Of a stretch of DNA of 64,000 nt, positions 24,793 through 35,571 are shown one piece after another. This DNA comes from an uncultured Synergistales bacterium (GTDB lineage: Bacteria; Synergistota; Synergistia; Synergistales; Aminobacteriaceae): NCBI GenBank assembly GCA_905235735.1, contig CAJOMU010000005.1:1-64000 (forward strand). The letters are read 5' to 3'. Both the position numbers and the translations under genes were made by a program. How positions within the stretch are numbered: position 1 is the first letter of the stretch; every line of letters starts with the position of its first letter. A model generated the notes under the pieces. That model was not told the DNA's origin. It did no database searches and saw only the letters and a program-made list of their open reading frames with translations.

Positions 24793-26350
24793 CGAGTGCT
24801 TTCGACTGCCTTATCGTTACCGTGCGTGTGTAGCATGAGAACGCATCCTCTATGAATGCCTTATCGGGTTTCGGTGTGATGAAGCTGATTACCGGCACAA
24901 TCACGAACCCTGCAAGCATACAGAATGCACCCGCGTTAATAGGTGATTGAAGAATCGCGGGGAAGTTTGGACGAATGAAAATGTTCAATGTCATCACTAC
25001 ACTTGAGAATATGAAGTTTACCCAGCATGATAACTTCGTAACTCCCTTCCAATATAAGCTGTACATGAACGGTGCTAGGAATGCTCCGGCTAATGCTCCC
25101 CATGATACGCCCATTAACTGCGCAATGAACGTTACGTTTGAACTGTACTGAATGAGCGCGAGAATGACTGATATTATAATGAAGACTATGATTAGAATTC
25201 TCATAGTGAATACCTGCTTCTTCTCGTCCATGTCCTTGATGATATGGCCTTTGAGCAAATCAAGCGTGAGTGTTGAACTTGATGCAAGAACCAGAGATGA
25301 CAGAGTAGACATTGAAGCTGAGAGTACGAGAATAACAACTACGCCGAGCAGAATATCAGGAAGGTTTGAGAGCATGACGGGAATAACCGAATCATAACCT
25401 TCAGCAGGTACACCAAGTCCCGCAGGGTCTAACTGTGATGTGAATAGTCTTCCGAATCCTCCGAGAAAATAACATCCTCCCGCAATTACGACAGCAAAGA
25501 GCGTAGATATTACTGTGCCTTTCGTGATGTCGCTCTCATTCTTAATCGCATAAAATTTCTGTACCATTTGAGGAAGTCCCCATGTACCCAAGCTCGTTAA
25601 GATGACTACAAACATCAAGTTCAATGGGTCAGGCCCTAAGAATGACGCGAAGATTCCGGGAGATTTTGCGAGTGCAGTTGATGCGTGAGGGTCTGATACG
25701 CTTGCAAGTCCTGCAAGTGCGTTCAATAATCCTCCCTGTGATGAGATGACTGCAATTATCACTGCGCTAATTCCGAAGAGCATTATGATTCCCTGTATGA
25801 AATCATTAATCGCTGTGGCCATGTATCCGCCTGCAACAACGTATATTCCCGTTAAGACCGCCATGAAGATGACGCATACTGAATAGTCTACGCTGAATGC
25901 CATTCCGAACAGCCTGCTCAATCCGTTATATAAGCTCGCAGTGTACGGAATCAAAAATACGAAGCATATTATAGATGCAGCTATTTTGAGTGCATCACTC
26001 TTGAATCTTTTTCCGAAGAAGTCAGGCATTGTTGCGCTCGATAGATACTGACTCATGATTCGTGTTCTGCGGCCAAGTATTGCCCAAGCCATTAACGAAC
26101 CTATGAATGCATTTCCAAGTCCTGCCCACGTTGCCGCAATTCCGTAACGCCATCCGAATTGACCGGCATATCCCACGAACACGACTGCTGAGAAATAGCT
26201 TGTACCGTATGCAAATGCTGTTAGCCATGGCCCTACTGCCCGTCCTCCGAGAACAAAGCCGCTGACATCTGTTGAATGCTTCCGGCAGTATAAACCGATA
26301 GCGAGCATCAAACCGAAGAATACAACAACAAGTAAGATTTTGATGAACAT
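24782..26350 (-). CDS. Sodium:solute symporter (SSS family)
   Basis: This 522-residue protein has about 13 transmembrane segments. Typical SSS sequences are SGFVLGGRAVGPWLTAFAYG near residue 30, the Na+-site region SYFSAVVFVGYAGQFGW, VVAGGYMATAINDFIQGIIM and the long C-terminal helices. It imports an organic solute with Na+. The substrate is not readable; the coupled amidohydrolase gene suggests a small organic acid or amide. Confidence 0.92.
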   Translation of the reverse strand: MFIKILLVVVFFGLMLAIGLYCRKHSTDVSGFVLGGRAVGPWLTAFAYGTSYFSAVVFVGYAGQFGWRYGIAATWAGLGNAFIGSLMAWAILGRRTRIMSQYLSSATMPDFFGKRFKSDALKIAASIICFVFLIPYTASLYNGLSRLFGMAFSVDYSVCVIFMAVLTGIYVVAGGYMATAINDFIQGIIMLFGISAVIIAVISSQGGLLNALAGLASVSDPHASTALAKSPGIFASFLGPDPLNLMFVVILTSLGTWGLPQMVQKFYAIKNESDITKGTVISTLFAVVIAGGCYFLGGFGRLFTSQLDPAGLGVPAEGYDSVIPVMLSNLPDILLGVVVILVLSASMSTLSSLVLASSSTLTLDLLKGHIIKDMDEKKQVFTMRILIIVFIIISVILALIQYSSNVTFIAQLMGVSWGALAGAFLAPFMYSLYWKGVTKLSCWVNFIFSSVVMTLNIFIRPNFPAILQSPINAGAFCMLAGFVIVPVISFITPKPDKAFIEDAFSCYTRTVTIRQSKALGDD

Positions 26351-26495
26351 AAATTTTGTCTCACTTTCCGAATTAAAATCAAGTGGAAAGATTAAGACTT
26401 TGCGAATTCAGAATCAAGAATCATAAATGACACTCTGAAACATGCTCTGATTTTGGGAATTATGATTAGATATGCTTGTGAAAGAATAAAAAATT

Positions 26496-26571
26496 TGGCT
26501 CCACCACCAGGACTCGAACCTGGAACCTAATGATTAACAGTCATCCGCGCTGCCGATTGCGCTATGGTGGA
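26496..26571 (-). tRNA. tRNA-Asn (anticodon GTT)
   Basis: The acceptor stem TCCACCA/TGGTGGA, D-arm, anticodon loop with GTT, and T-loop TTCGAGTCC are all present. The discriminator is G and the CCA end is encoded (26496-26498). Confidence 0.96.
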
Positions 26572-26587
26572 ACGCAAAACGAAGAGA

Positions 26588-26616
26588 ATTTTAATCTCAC
26601 ATTCGGATTTTGTCAA
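26588..26616 (-). promoter_or_regulatory. Promoter of tRNA-Asn
   Basis: The minus strand has a perfect TTGACA (26611-26616), a 17-bp spacer and TAAAAT (26588-26593), about 17 bp before the tRNA. Confidence 0.75.
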
Positions 26617-26663
26617 CTAATGCTATGATTCACTCAATAAATTTTCAGGAGGCAATTTCTTTT

Positions 26664-27605
26664 ATGAACCGTAAACTTTTGACATTTATATTAGTTCTCT
26701 GTGTGATAATGTTCGCAAGTTCAGCTTGGCCTGACTTCGGAAGTTTTTCGGGGAACTCTGATTACGGCGGGCATAGTTCATCATCAGGAAGTTCATCGTC
26801 AGGAAGTTCATCACGTTCATCAGGAGGCGGCAGTTACAGTTCGGGAGCTGGTTTCGATTTCAGTTTCGGATATACGGCAGGCTTTCTCTCGGACTCAGGT
26901 GATGACTTAGGCACAACGTTTCTTGCAGTTGCGGCGGTAGTGATATGGATAGCAATAGCATACTCACGAAACAAGAGTAAACGTAAACGTGAAGAGTTCA
27001 GAAACATAATCGTAGAAGAGGCACGCAATCTGAATCCAATGAATGAATACAGAGAACAAGACCCTGAATTTAATGAGGGAAGGATTAAGTCTATGATGTC
27101 GAATCTATATGTTCAGATGCAAGATACATGGCATAAGAAGGATATTTCAAGTCTGAGGCCGTACATGACAGATGAATTCTATTCGCAGATGGACAGACAG
27201 CTTGATGCATTCAGGAGGACAGGCAGAACGGATTGCACAGAAAGAATTGCAGTGCTATCTGTTGAGCTGAAAGGCTGGTATCAGTCCGGCGGAATGGATT
27301 ACATCGTTGTGAGACTGCAATCGCGAATCGTGTCGTATGTTGTTGAGGACAGAACCGGCAAAGTTGTAGCAGGAGATATGAACCGCGAGAAATTCATGGA
27401 GTATGAGATAGAACTCTCACGTAAGACAGGAACATTAACGAATCCTGAAGGCGATGACGTAAAGACCGAGACATGTCCTCACTGCGGTGCACCTCTGAAA
27501 CTCAATGCATCTGCACAGTGCGAATACTGCGGAAGTGTAATCACGAGGGTAAATACGAACTGGGCAATCTCAAGTATGAAGGGAATATCACAGAGGACAG
27601 CGTAA
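26664..27605 (+). CDS. Membrane-anchored TIM44-like protein with C-terminal zinc ribbon
   Basis: This 313-residue protein starts at ATG 26664, with CAGGAGG upstream. It has an N-terminal signal or anchor, then a Ser/Gly-rich linker full of SSGSSSSG-type repeats. A second hydrophobic helix (FLAVAAVVIWIAIAYS) is followed by a basic segment. The TIM44-like domain spans about residues 150-265 (SMMSNLYVQMQDTWHKKDIS...LRPYMTDEFY). A zinc ribbon CPHCGAP...CEYCGS follows. Such proteins occur in many bacteria with unknown function. It probably sits in the membrane with the TIM44 domain cytosolic. A terminator follows. Confidence 0.82.
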   Translation: MNRKLLTFILVLCVIMFASSAWPDFGSFSGNSDYGGHSSSSGSSSSGSSSRSSGGGSYSSGAGFDFSFGYTAGFLSDSGDDLGTTFLAVAAVVIWIAIAYSRNKSKRKREEFRNIIVEEARNLNPMNEYREQDPEFNEGRIKSMMSNLYVQMQDTWHKKDISSLRPYMTDEFYSQMDRQLDAFRRTGRTDCTERIAVLSVELKGWYQSGGMDYIVVRLQSRIVSYVVEDRTGKVVAGDMNREKFMEYEIELSRKTGTLTNPEGDDVKTETCPHCGAPLKLNASAQCEYCGSVITRVNTNWAISSMKGISQRTA

Positions 27606-27620
27606 AGTTAAAATATTAAA

Positions 27621-27651
27621 GCCGGAGTACAAGATCGCTCCGGCATTTTTT
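27621..27651 (+). terminator. Terminator after the TIM44-like gene
   Basis: The stem GCCGGAG/CTCCGGC (27621-27627, 27638-27644) has a 10-base loop, and TTTTTT follows at 27646-27651. Confidence 0.9.
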
Positions 27652-27661
27652 ATGTCATATC

Positions 27662-30600
27662 TTATGCTTTGAGTGCTTCATTCAATCCGTTCCAGTCCAT
27701 ATTTCTAGCTGACGTTTCAATCTTCTCAAATCTTGCAGCTTCACTCTCTGGGATTCGATACTTCCTGACCTCCTCAATCACACTGTCAATCGCATCAATG
27801 TCAAAGCTGGCTGAAAATTCCTTTATGGCCTCGTATGCCTCACTCAATGACTCACGCGAAATCTCTGGAGCTGATTCTCGTGCTTTATCCTTTGACGCGT
27901 ATAACGGTGAAAGCGTATCAATCAGACTTCGGTAATCCTCAAGGAGTTTAGGTGTACGTTCCTGAATCTGAAGCAGTGAATTTTCAGACAAATCATTTCC
28001 GCAGTCCTCAAGATGTCTCGCCTCATCTGAGAGTTTCAATGCACCGATTAATCTCGCTGAACTCTTCAGTGCATGTACTTTTATCGTGTAGTTCTTATAG
28101 TCTCCGTTCATGAAGAATAATTCGATTGCGTTTGAGTTCTCGTTGATTGAACGGTAGAACTGTTCAAGTGTTCGGGCTAATATCTCTTCGTTCGAGCATA
28201 CTCTGACTGCATCATCATAACTCAATCCCTCTGCTGTTTCATAGAACTCTTCAAGCTCAGTATTTCCTGAGTCAGTTTCGTTAGTACTGTCATCATCGGC
28301 GAATGTCTTCTGAAGCATAACTTTCGATTCTGGAAGATATTTCACAAGCATATCCTCGATTGCAGGGCCTTCAACAGGTTTCGATAAGTAGTTCGTGAAT
28401 CCGAGACGCAGATATTCTTCACGTGCACCGCTCACAGCATCTGCCGTAAGACATATAACCGGCGTATCATGATTCATTCCTCCATCCTGACTGCGAATGT
28501 TCTGCATGGCCTCTGTTCCGTCCATCTGGGGCATTCTCTGATCCATGAAGATTAAATCATAACGCATCTTCTTGGTGAGTGATAATGCTTCAAATCCGCT
28601 TGAGGCAGTATCAATCTTAATCTCAGTTTTGCTTAGTAGACCTTCAACGACCGTAAGATTCATATCAGTATCATCAACAACAAGTATATGTGCCTCTGGT
28701 GCTCTGAATGATTCTCTGTATGCTCTCATGCTCTGAATGTACTGATTGAACTTCTCCTGAAAGTTTCCGATTGCCTCATCACGAATGATTTTCTGCGGAA
28801 GTCTTATTGTAAACGTTGAGCCTTTTCCGTATTCACTTTCAACATTTACTTCACCGTTCATCATCTCAAGAAGATTCTTCGTGATTGACAGTCCCAATCC
28901 AGTACCTTCAACTGTGCTGTTGCGTTCGAGGTCAACACGCTGGAATTTCCCGAACAATTTCGGAAGGTCTTCGCTCTTAATGCCTATGCCTGTATCTTTG
29001 ACGGTGAAGACGAGATCAATCATATCATCATTGCGAACTCCTTCAACATGAAACGATACGCTGCCTTTATCCGTATATTTCACCGCGTTATTCAGAATGT
29101 TCACGACAACCTGACGTACACGAACAGGGTCTCCGTAAAGCTCATCGGGAAGTGTCTCATCAACATTAACGTGAAACTCAAGATTTTTCTGCTTGGCCTT
29201 GAAGATTATCATGTTTGTAACGTCATTCAGAACGGAACTTAGCTTGTAATTCGCATCAACGATTTCCATTTTACCGGCTTCAATCTTCGAGAAGTCCAGT
29301 ATGTCATTGATGATTGAGAGCAAATTCTTTCCTGCACTCTCAACGTTACGGGCATATTTCGTAATCTTCTTATCTTTACTTTCCCGAATTATCATCTCAT
29401 TCATACCTAAGACCGCGTTAATTGGAGTTCTAATCTCGTGGGACATGCTCGCAAGAAATTCACTCTTTGCAGTGTTAGCTTTTTCCGCATGAGCCTTCGC
29501 AATCTCTAACAATTTTTCGCGTTCACTTCTGACAGAAAATATGCTGAGCAGAATCACGAGACTTATTACGCATAATCCCATTTGAATCAGGTTGTTCTTT
29601 ATCAGTGATGCCCGTATGACGTAATAGTCCATGCCTCCGCTTATGACTACCCTGACATCGTTATAGACTTCCTGACGCATCCATATTGCCGACACGAAAA
29701 ACAGAAGAAGGAGCATTGCAGTCCATACCATAATGGAATTTCCGAAACGCCTGCTCTTATCCTTACCGACAATGTACCTGAAGAAAGCGAGGCCGAGAAT
29801 GCCCCACACAGTGAGAATCAAATATGATTCAGGGGAGAGTGTGCTTATTGCCCAGAAATTGGGAACGACAGCGAGAATGAAAAATCCGACGGATATTATG
29901 ACACCCAAAGCTCCGATGAATTGAACTCCGCGTTTGCCTTCCTTCCATGCAAATTTGAATGCCGCCGCTGAAGTGTAACCGTAAACTATTGTTGCGCCCA
30001 CCGAAGTAACATCAACAATCCAACCTACAGCAGTTCGTCCCATGAACGGAATGAATATTGATACGGCCATGATGACCATGATGCATTTCGCAGGTGTTTT
30101 GAATCTTCCGAGTGAATGAAACTTTTCGGAGATAATGCCTTCATCAGCGACTGCATATAGCAGACGTGAAGCCGCAACATAATTCCCTACTATGCCTGTA
30201 ACAACTCCTCCGATTAGAGTGAACGCAAGAACAATAAGCCCTGCATTGCCCATAATCTTTTGTGTAGCGAAGAAAACAGGAAGACCTTTGAGACCTTCGA
30301 GATTGCCGATGTCTTTTATGTATGCAGTCCAGTCCGAATAACCTTCAGGCTGAACTGTAACTGCGAGCCACGTCAGGAATGTATAAGCTATTCCTCCTGC
30401 GATTACTGCTGAGGCCATGATGAGAAATGATTTCCTGACGGAGAATTTGAATTCGCCTGTTGAATGCGATACTGATTCAAATCCAACGAATGCCCATGGT
30501 ACTAATGCCGCTACCTGTATAACCTGAACGTAAACTTTTTCGCCGTCAGAGAACCATGCCTGAGACATACTTGCTCCATTAGTCTTAACGAGTGCGACGC

Positions 30601-31138
30601 ATAGACAGAAGACGATTCCGAAAAACAGAATCAGAGCCATTAATGTCTGAACGAAACCTGTCAATTTCCCGCTGAATATGCAGATGAATCCGAATAATAA
30701 TATTGCACCTATGGATACGAGTGCTTCACCGAAATAGACATCATAGCCTGCAACAGTGTAATGAAACCCGAACTGAAAGATTCCGCCTGCAAGATTTCTC
30801 GCGATGAGAACGAGTGCAGTTGCGTTAGCCCAGAGTATTGCTATGTATGTCAGAATGAGAAACCACGAGCACAGGAAGCCGTGATCATATCCGAAAGCCT
30901 CTTTTGTATAAGTGAAAGCACCTCCGCTGCCTGCGTAATGATTCATAAGGTAGTGATAGTTGAAGCTGATGATGAGCATTAATGCCGCGCCTATCGACAT
31001 TCCGATAATTGTTCCCATTGGGCCAGCTGTTGGAAGGAATGTTGTGCCCGGCATCATGAAAGCTCCCCATCCTACAGTACAACCGAAAGCGAGAGACCAT
31101 GCACCTAAAGGCGATAAATATCTGTCAGGTTTCTTCAT
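27662..31138 (-). CDS. Amino-acid permease fused to a hybrid histidine kinase (APC-HisKA-HATPase-REC-HPt)
   Basis: This is a 1158-residue single frame. Residues ~1-450 are an APC-superfamily permease (SPLGAWSLAFGCTVGWGAFM, GSGGAFTYTKEAFGYDHGF) with about 12 membrane helices; one or two more helices precede residue 540. A coiled linker leads to the HisKA box SMSHEIRTPINAVLG (His567) and a HATPase with NNAVKYTD, DTGIGI and GTGLGLSI. A receiver domain ends the relay core (VDDTDMN, Asp866 in LIFMDQRMPQMDG), followed by an HPt domain (His1022 in KVHALKSSARLIG) and a helical tail. All phosphorelay residues are present. It is likely a transporter-type receptor for an amino acid. No output regulator gene is adjacent. 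Confidence 0.93.
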   Translation of the reverse strand: MKKPDRYLSPLGAWSLAFGCTVGWGAFMMPGTTFLPTAGPMGTIIGMSIGAALMLIISFNYHYLMNHYAGSGGAFTYTKEAFGYDHGFLCSWFLILTYIAILWANATALVLIARNLAGGIFQFGFHYTVAGYDVYFGEALVSIGAILLFGFICIFSGKLTGFVQTLMALILFFGIVFCLCVALVKTNGASMSQAWFSDGEKVYVQVIQVAALVPWAFVGFESVSHSTGEFKFSVRKSFLIMASAVIAGGIAYTFLTWLAVTVQPEGYSDWTAYIKDIGNLEGLKGLPVFFATQKIMGNAGLIVLAFTLIGGVVTGIVGNYVAASRLLYAVADEGIISEKFHSLGRFKTPAKCIMVIMAVSIFIPFMGRTAVGWIVDVTSVGATIVYGYTSAAAFKFAWKEGKRGVQFIGALGVIISVGFFILAVVPNFWAISTLSPESYLILTVWGILGLAFFRYIVGKDKSRRFGNSIMVWTAMLLLLFFVSAIWMRQEVYNDVRVVISGGMDYYVIRASLIKNNLIQMGLCVISLVILLSIFSVRSEREKLLEIAKAHAEKANTAKSEFLASMSHEIRTPINAVLGMNEMIIRESKDKKITKYARNVESAGKNLLSIINDILDFSKIEAGKMEIVDANYKLSSVLNDVTNMIIFKAKQKNLEFHVNVDETLPDELYGDPVRVRQVVVNILNNAVKYTDKGSVSFHVEGVRNDDMIDLVFTVKDTGIGIKSEDLPKLFGKFQRVDLERNSTVEGTGLGLSITKNLLEMMNGEVNVESEYGKGSTFTIRLPQKIIRDEAIGNFQEKFNQYIQSMRAYRESFRAPEAHILVVDDTDMNLTVVEGLLSKTEIKIDTASSGFEALSLTKKMRYDLIFMDQRMPQMDGTEAMQNIRSQDGGMNHDTPVICLTADAVSGAREEYLRLGFTNYLSKPVEGPAIEDMLVKYLPESKVMLQKTFADDDSTNETDSGNTELEEFYETAEGLSYDDAVRVCSNEEILARTLEQFYRSINENSNAIELFFMNGDYKNYTIKVHALKSSARLIGALKLSDEARHLEDCGNDLSENSLLQIQERTPKLLEDYRSLIDTLSPLYASKDKARESAPEISRESLSEAYEAIKEFSASFDIDAIDSVIEEVRKYRIPESEAARFEKIETSARNMDWNGLNEALKA

Positions 31139-31232
31139 GTGATTCTTCTCCTCTTAAGATAAAACTGAGTAAGTCTTTGAAAGTATACAACAGCAGATAG
31201 AACAGGCAAAACGCAAAAAGAAAAGTAAACAC

Positions 31233-31263
31233 AAAAAAACCGGAAGCCTTTTAAGACCTCCGG
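31233..31263 (-). terminator. Terminator after groEL
   Basis: On the minus strand CCGGAGGTC pairs with GGCTTCCGG (two G-U pairs) and is followed by TTTTTTT (31233-31239). Confidence 0.85.
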
Positions 31264-31289
31264 CTGATGATTCAAAACTTCTGTTGAGA

Positions 31290-32954
<1,665 letters not shown>

Positions 32955-33245
32955 CTATTTCTCTATGATTGCAAGCACATCGCGCTCACTGAATATCACA
33001 AGTTCTTCACCGTCAACAGTTACTTCTGTTCCTGCGTACTTGCTGAATATGATTCTGTCTCCAACTTTCACTTCTACGGGCTGTTTCTGTCCATTATCGA
33101 GGACTTTTCCTGTTCCTACTGCAATAACTTCGCCTTCAGTCGGCTTTTCTTTTGCTGTATCCGGAAGAAGGATTCCGCCTTTTGTTTTTTCATCGCGTGT
33201 TACGACTTTCACTACTATTCTGTCGCCCAATGGTTTGAGTTTCAT
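32955..33245 (-). CDS. groS: 10-kDa co-chaperonin GroES
   Basis: This 96-residue heptameric lid protein of GroEL reads [13 protein letters not shown] at its start. It has a mobile loop ([20 protein letters not shown]) and a [17 protein letters not shown] core. It is the first gene of the operon, with a GAGGAGG site in the leader just before the ATG. Confidence 0.98.
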   Translation of the reverse strand: MKLKPLGDRIVVKVVTRDEKTKGGILLPDTAKEKPTEGEVIAVGTGKVLDNGQKQPVEVKVGDRIIFSKYAGTEVTVDGEELVIFSERDVLAIIEK

Positions 33246-33268
33246 TTTCTATTATGCCTCCTCTTTTA

Positions 33269-33295
33269 ATGGCACTCAATATTACAGAGTGCTAA
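33269..33295. promoter_or_regulatory. CIRCE operator (HrcA binding site)
   Basis: On the minus strand TTAGCACTC, nine bases, then GAGTGCCAT form the CIRCE inverted repeat, with two mismatches at the outer end. It lies between the groES promoter and its ribosome binding site, where HrcA normally represses at low temperature. hrcA itself is not in the window. Confidence 0.92.
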
Positions 33296-33310
33296 TCAAC
33301 AACGCGGGGA

Positions 33311-33339
33311 ATGATAAACCTATGAAGTGAAAAACGCAA
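33311..33339 (-). promoter_or_regulatory. groESL promoter
   Basis: The minus strand has TTGCGT (33334-33339), a 17-bp spacer and TATCAT (33311-33316). Transcription from here would begin about 8 bp before the CIRCE element. Confidence 0.65.
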
Positions 33340-33367
33340 TAGTTAATTTTACGTAGGCATGTCTGAT

Positions 33368-33398
33368 TTGACGCTGAACTTGCTTTAACATTTATACT
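33368..33398 (+). promoter_or_regulatory. Probable promoter of the cupin-CMD operon
   Basis: TTGACG (33368-33373) is followed by TTTATA after 17 bp or TATACT after 19 bp. The gene's AGAAGGAG site follows at about 33420. Confidence 0.45.
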
Positions 33399-33435
33399 TT
33401 CAAAATCAAAAATTTTTTCAGAAGGAGATAATTTA

Positions 33436-33843
33436 ATGACAGAACCATTAAGCGTATTCCCAATCGGAGAATCAAACAACGCATACGCACAGTACTTTGA
33501 TGGTCAGAGTTATCTTGCTGCGATTTCAACTGAGCAGGTCGGAATCTTCAATGTAACTTTTGAACCTGGCTGCCGTAATCACTGGCACATTCACCACGCA
33601 AAAACTGGAGGAGGTCAGATACTAATCGTTGTTGCAGGACGCGGTTACTATCAGGAAGAAGGAAAGCCTGCTCAGGAATTGAAGCCCGGAGATGTAGTGA
33701 ATATCCCTGCGAACGTAAAGCACTGGCACGGTGCAGCAAAAGATTCATGGTTTCAGCATCTCGCGGTTGAAGTTGCAGGTGAAGAAACATCAAATGAATG
33801 GTGCGAAGCTGTTTCACCGGAAGAATATGAAAAATTGAAATGA
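33436..33843 (+). CDS. Small cupin-domain protein
   Basis: This 135-residue single cupin has the metal-binding motif HWHIHHAK followed by a Gly-rich turn, VAGRGYYQEEGKP, and the second motif PANVKHWHGAAK. Single cupins of this type are often encoded beside carboxymuconolactone decarboxylase-like genes, as here. The reaction is unknown. AGAAGGAG precedes the ATG. Confidence 0.88.
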   Translation: MTEPLSVFPIGESNNAYAQYFDGQSYLAAISTEQVGIFNVTFEPGCRNHWHIHHAKTGGGQILIVVAGRGYYQEEGKPAQELKPGDVVNIPANVKHWHGAAKDSWFQHLAVEVAGEETSNEWCEAVSPEEYEKLK

Positions 33844-33855
33844 GGAGGATATTCA

Positions 33856-34617
33856 ATGAGAATAATTTTGCTTGGAGTGATTATCGTTATGGTTATGAGT
33901 TCATGCCTTTATGCTAATGTTGAGGAGTTCAAATCAACTGATCCGGAATTTTATGCGTTCTTCCGAAATTTCGCAGGCGTTGAAGTTCCTGCACAGTCAA
34001 AATTAGATTCACGCACAAGATACATGGCCATACTTGCGACATTAATGGGCTGTCAGGGAATCGATGAGTTCAAAGCCATTCTTCCTGATGCAATCGAAGC
34101 AGGGGTTAAACCTTCGGAAGTGAAAGAGATAATCTATCAGGGTACAGCGTATTTAGGAATTGGCAGAACATATGCATTCCTGAAATCCGCAAATGAGATA
34201 TTCAAAACGCTCAACATAACCCTTCCTCTTGAGAATGCATCAACGACGACACCAGAGAATCGAATCGAGAAAGGCAATGAAGCTCAGGTGAAAATTTTCG
34301 GTGATGGCATGAAAGGCTTTCAGAATTCCGGGCCTGAAGAGACAAGGCATATTAACAGGTGGCTTGCGGGAAATTGTTTCGGGGATTACTACACGCGTAA
34401 AGGACTCACTCTCAGAGAACGAGAGATGATTACGTTCTGCTATATATCCGCTCAGGGAGGGTGCGAACCTCAGCTCATCGCTCATGCAAAAGGCAACATG
34501 AACACAGGCAACGATAAAGCATTCCTGATTGATGTCGTATCACAATGCCTGCCGTACATAGGTTATCCGAGAAGTCTCAACGCAATTTCATGCATCAATA
34601 AGGCTGCAGAGAATTAA
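33856..34617 (+). CDS. Exported protein with two carboxymuconolactone decarboxylase (AhpD-like) domains
   Basis: This 253-residue protein starts with a hydrophobic leader (MRIILLGVIIVMVMSSC). The Cys in VMSSC could be a lipobox, making it a lipoprotein; cleavage after LYA is the alternative. Two CMD-like helical domains follow (~residues 40-110 and ~145-240). They share the pattern RTRYMAILATLMGCQG...EIIYQGTAYLG and LREREMITFCYISAQGG. The CxxC redox pair of AhpD is not present. It is 12 nt downstream of the cupin gene. CMD proteins are usually cytosolic, so the export signal is notable. Confidence 0.85.
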   Translation: MRIILLGVIIVMVMSSCLYANVEEFKSTDPEFYAFFRNFAGVEVPAQSKLDSRTRYMAILATLMGCQGIDEFKAILPDAIEAGVKPSEVKEIIYQGTAYLGIGRTYAFLKSANEIFKTLNITLPLENASTTTPENRIEKGNEAQVKIFGDGMKGFQNSGPEETRHINRWLAGNCFGDYYTRKGLTLREREMITFCYISAQGGCEPQLIAHAKGNMNTGNDKAFLIDVVSQCLPYIGYPRSLNAISCINKAAEN

Positions 34618-34640
34618 ACCTCGAAGTAATAAACTTTCAG

Positions 34641-34675
34641 CCGTACTTGTACTTTGCAAGTGCGGTTAATTTTTT
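34641..34675 (+). terminator. Terminator after the cupin-CMD operon
   Basis: The stem CCGTACTTG/CAAGTGCGG (one G-U pair, 34641-34649 with 34657-34665) is followed after TTAA by TTTTTT. Confidence 0.82.
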
Positions 34676-35571
34676 ATATCCCCGTTCCAATCTTCATTAA
34701 TCGGAATTGCTCCCAATCTAATTAACTCTATGTTGCCGGGATAATCCGCGTCTCTGCAAAATAATTTGCACCATTTATGCTTCAGATTCTCAGTCGCTCC
34801 TGTCCATGTTCCTCCCTTCCCTGAATCAGATTTTATTATCACAGACGCTTCTGAATGTGCATAGATGTATCTGTTCCTCGACATTGCATTTCCGACATTG
34901 AAACCTGCATCAGGATTCACCTCTGAAAGAATTAATCTCTTACCGGAAGTTACGTTCTTGCGGATGTCTTTCTTCTTCAGCATGGCCGATAATCCTCCCG
35001 CAATGTATTCTATCAGCGGCATTCCCTCATCAAATGCTGTCTGTGCTGCTATCGAATCAACTCCCTTAGCTCCTCCCGATACAACTCCGAGTTTATATGC
35101 GCATGTCTTCTTCACAGTCATTCTCGTAAATTCTTCATCGTCAGAATCAATTTCTCTTGAGCCTGCATAACCTACAACAGAAAGTTCTGCAATCGAAATA
35201 TCACCTGAACAGTAAAACATAGGCGGACATTTCTGCTTCAGCCTCATCTTGAGCTTAACAGGATATTCTCTGTCTGCACGCGTGTAAATGTTTATTCCCT
35301 CTGATGCATACCTGCTCACTTCCGCGAATAAACCTGCACTTCTGTCAATAAGACGCATTAATCTCTCTGCAAAGTCCCTGTCGCAATATAACCGTGAAAT
35401 CATATCGTCTTCTGTGAAATTCAGAATGTCTTTAGGTTCGAGTTTATTCCTCATGAGTTCCTCTGCAACTTTGCTCCATTCCGATATACTTAATGGTTCA
35501 GTTCCTTCAGGAGCGCAAAGATGTGAACAGAATATTATGATTGCCTGTGAATTTTCGTTCATGTCCCTCAT
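34666..35571 (-). CDS. DprA/Smf-like Rossmann protein
   Basis: This 301-residue protein carries the DNA-processing A fold at ~130-290: VVGYAGSREI, VSGGAKGVDSIAAQTAFDEG, and the later NAMSRNRYIYAHSEASVII with the GKGGTWTGATENL nucleotide/DNA loop. The N-terminal ~100 residues are helical and not conserved with competence DprA, and a C-terminal winged helix is absent. The start overlaps the upstream RecQ stop by 4 nt, indicating a coupled pair. The pairing suggests a helicase-linked DNA role, possibly in defence. It is not a typical housekeeping dprA. Confidence 0.85.
   Translation of the reverse strand: MRDMNENSQAIIIFCSHLCAPEGTEPLSISEWSKVAEELMRNKLEPKDILNFTEDDMISRLYCDRDFAERLMRLIDRSAGLFAEVSRYASEGINIYTRADREYPVKLKMRLKQKCPPMFYCSGDISIAELSVVGYAGSREIDSDDEEFTRMTVKKTCAYKLGVVSGGAKGVDSIAAQTAFDEGMPLIEYIAGGLSAMLKKKDIRKNVTSGKRLILSEVNPDAGFNVGNAMSRNRYIYAHSEASVIIKSDSGKGGTWTGATENLKHKWCKLFCRDADYPGNIELIRLGAIPINEDWNGDIKN

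Noticed and set aside
26760-26850. Possible CRISPR-like or minisatellite repeat in the TIM44-like gene
   Set aside because: It is an irregular Ser/Gly codon repeat within a coding frame, with no spacer structure. No CRISPR array was seen anywhere in the window.
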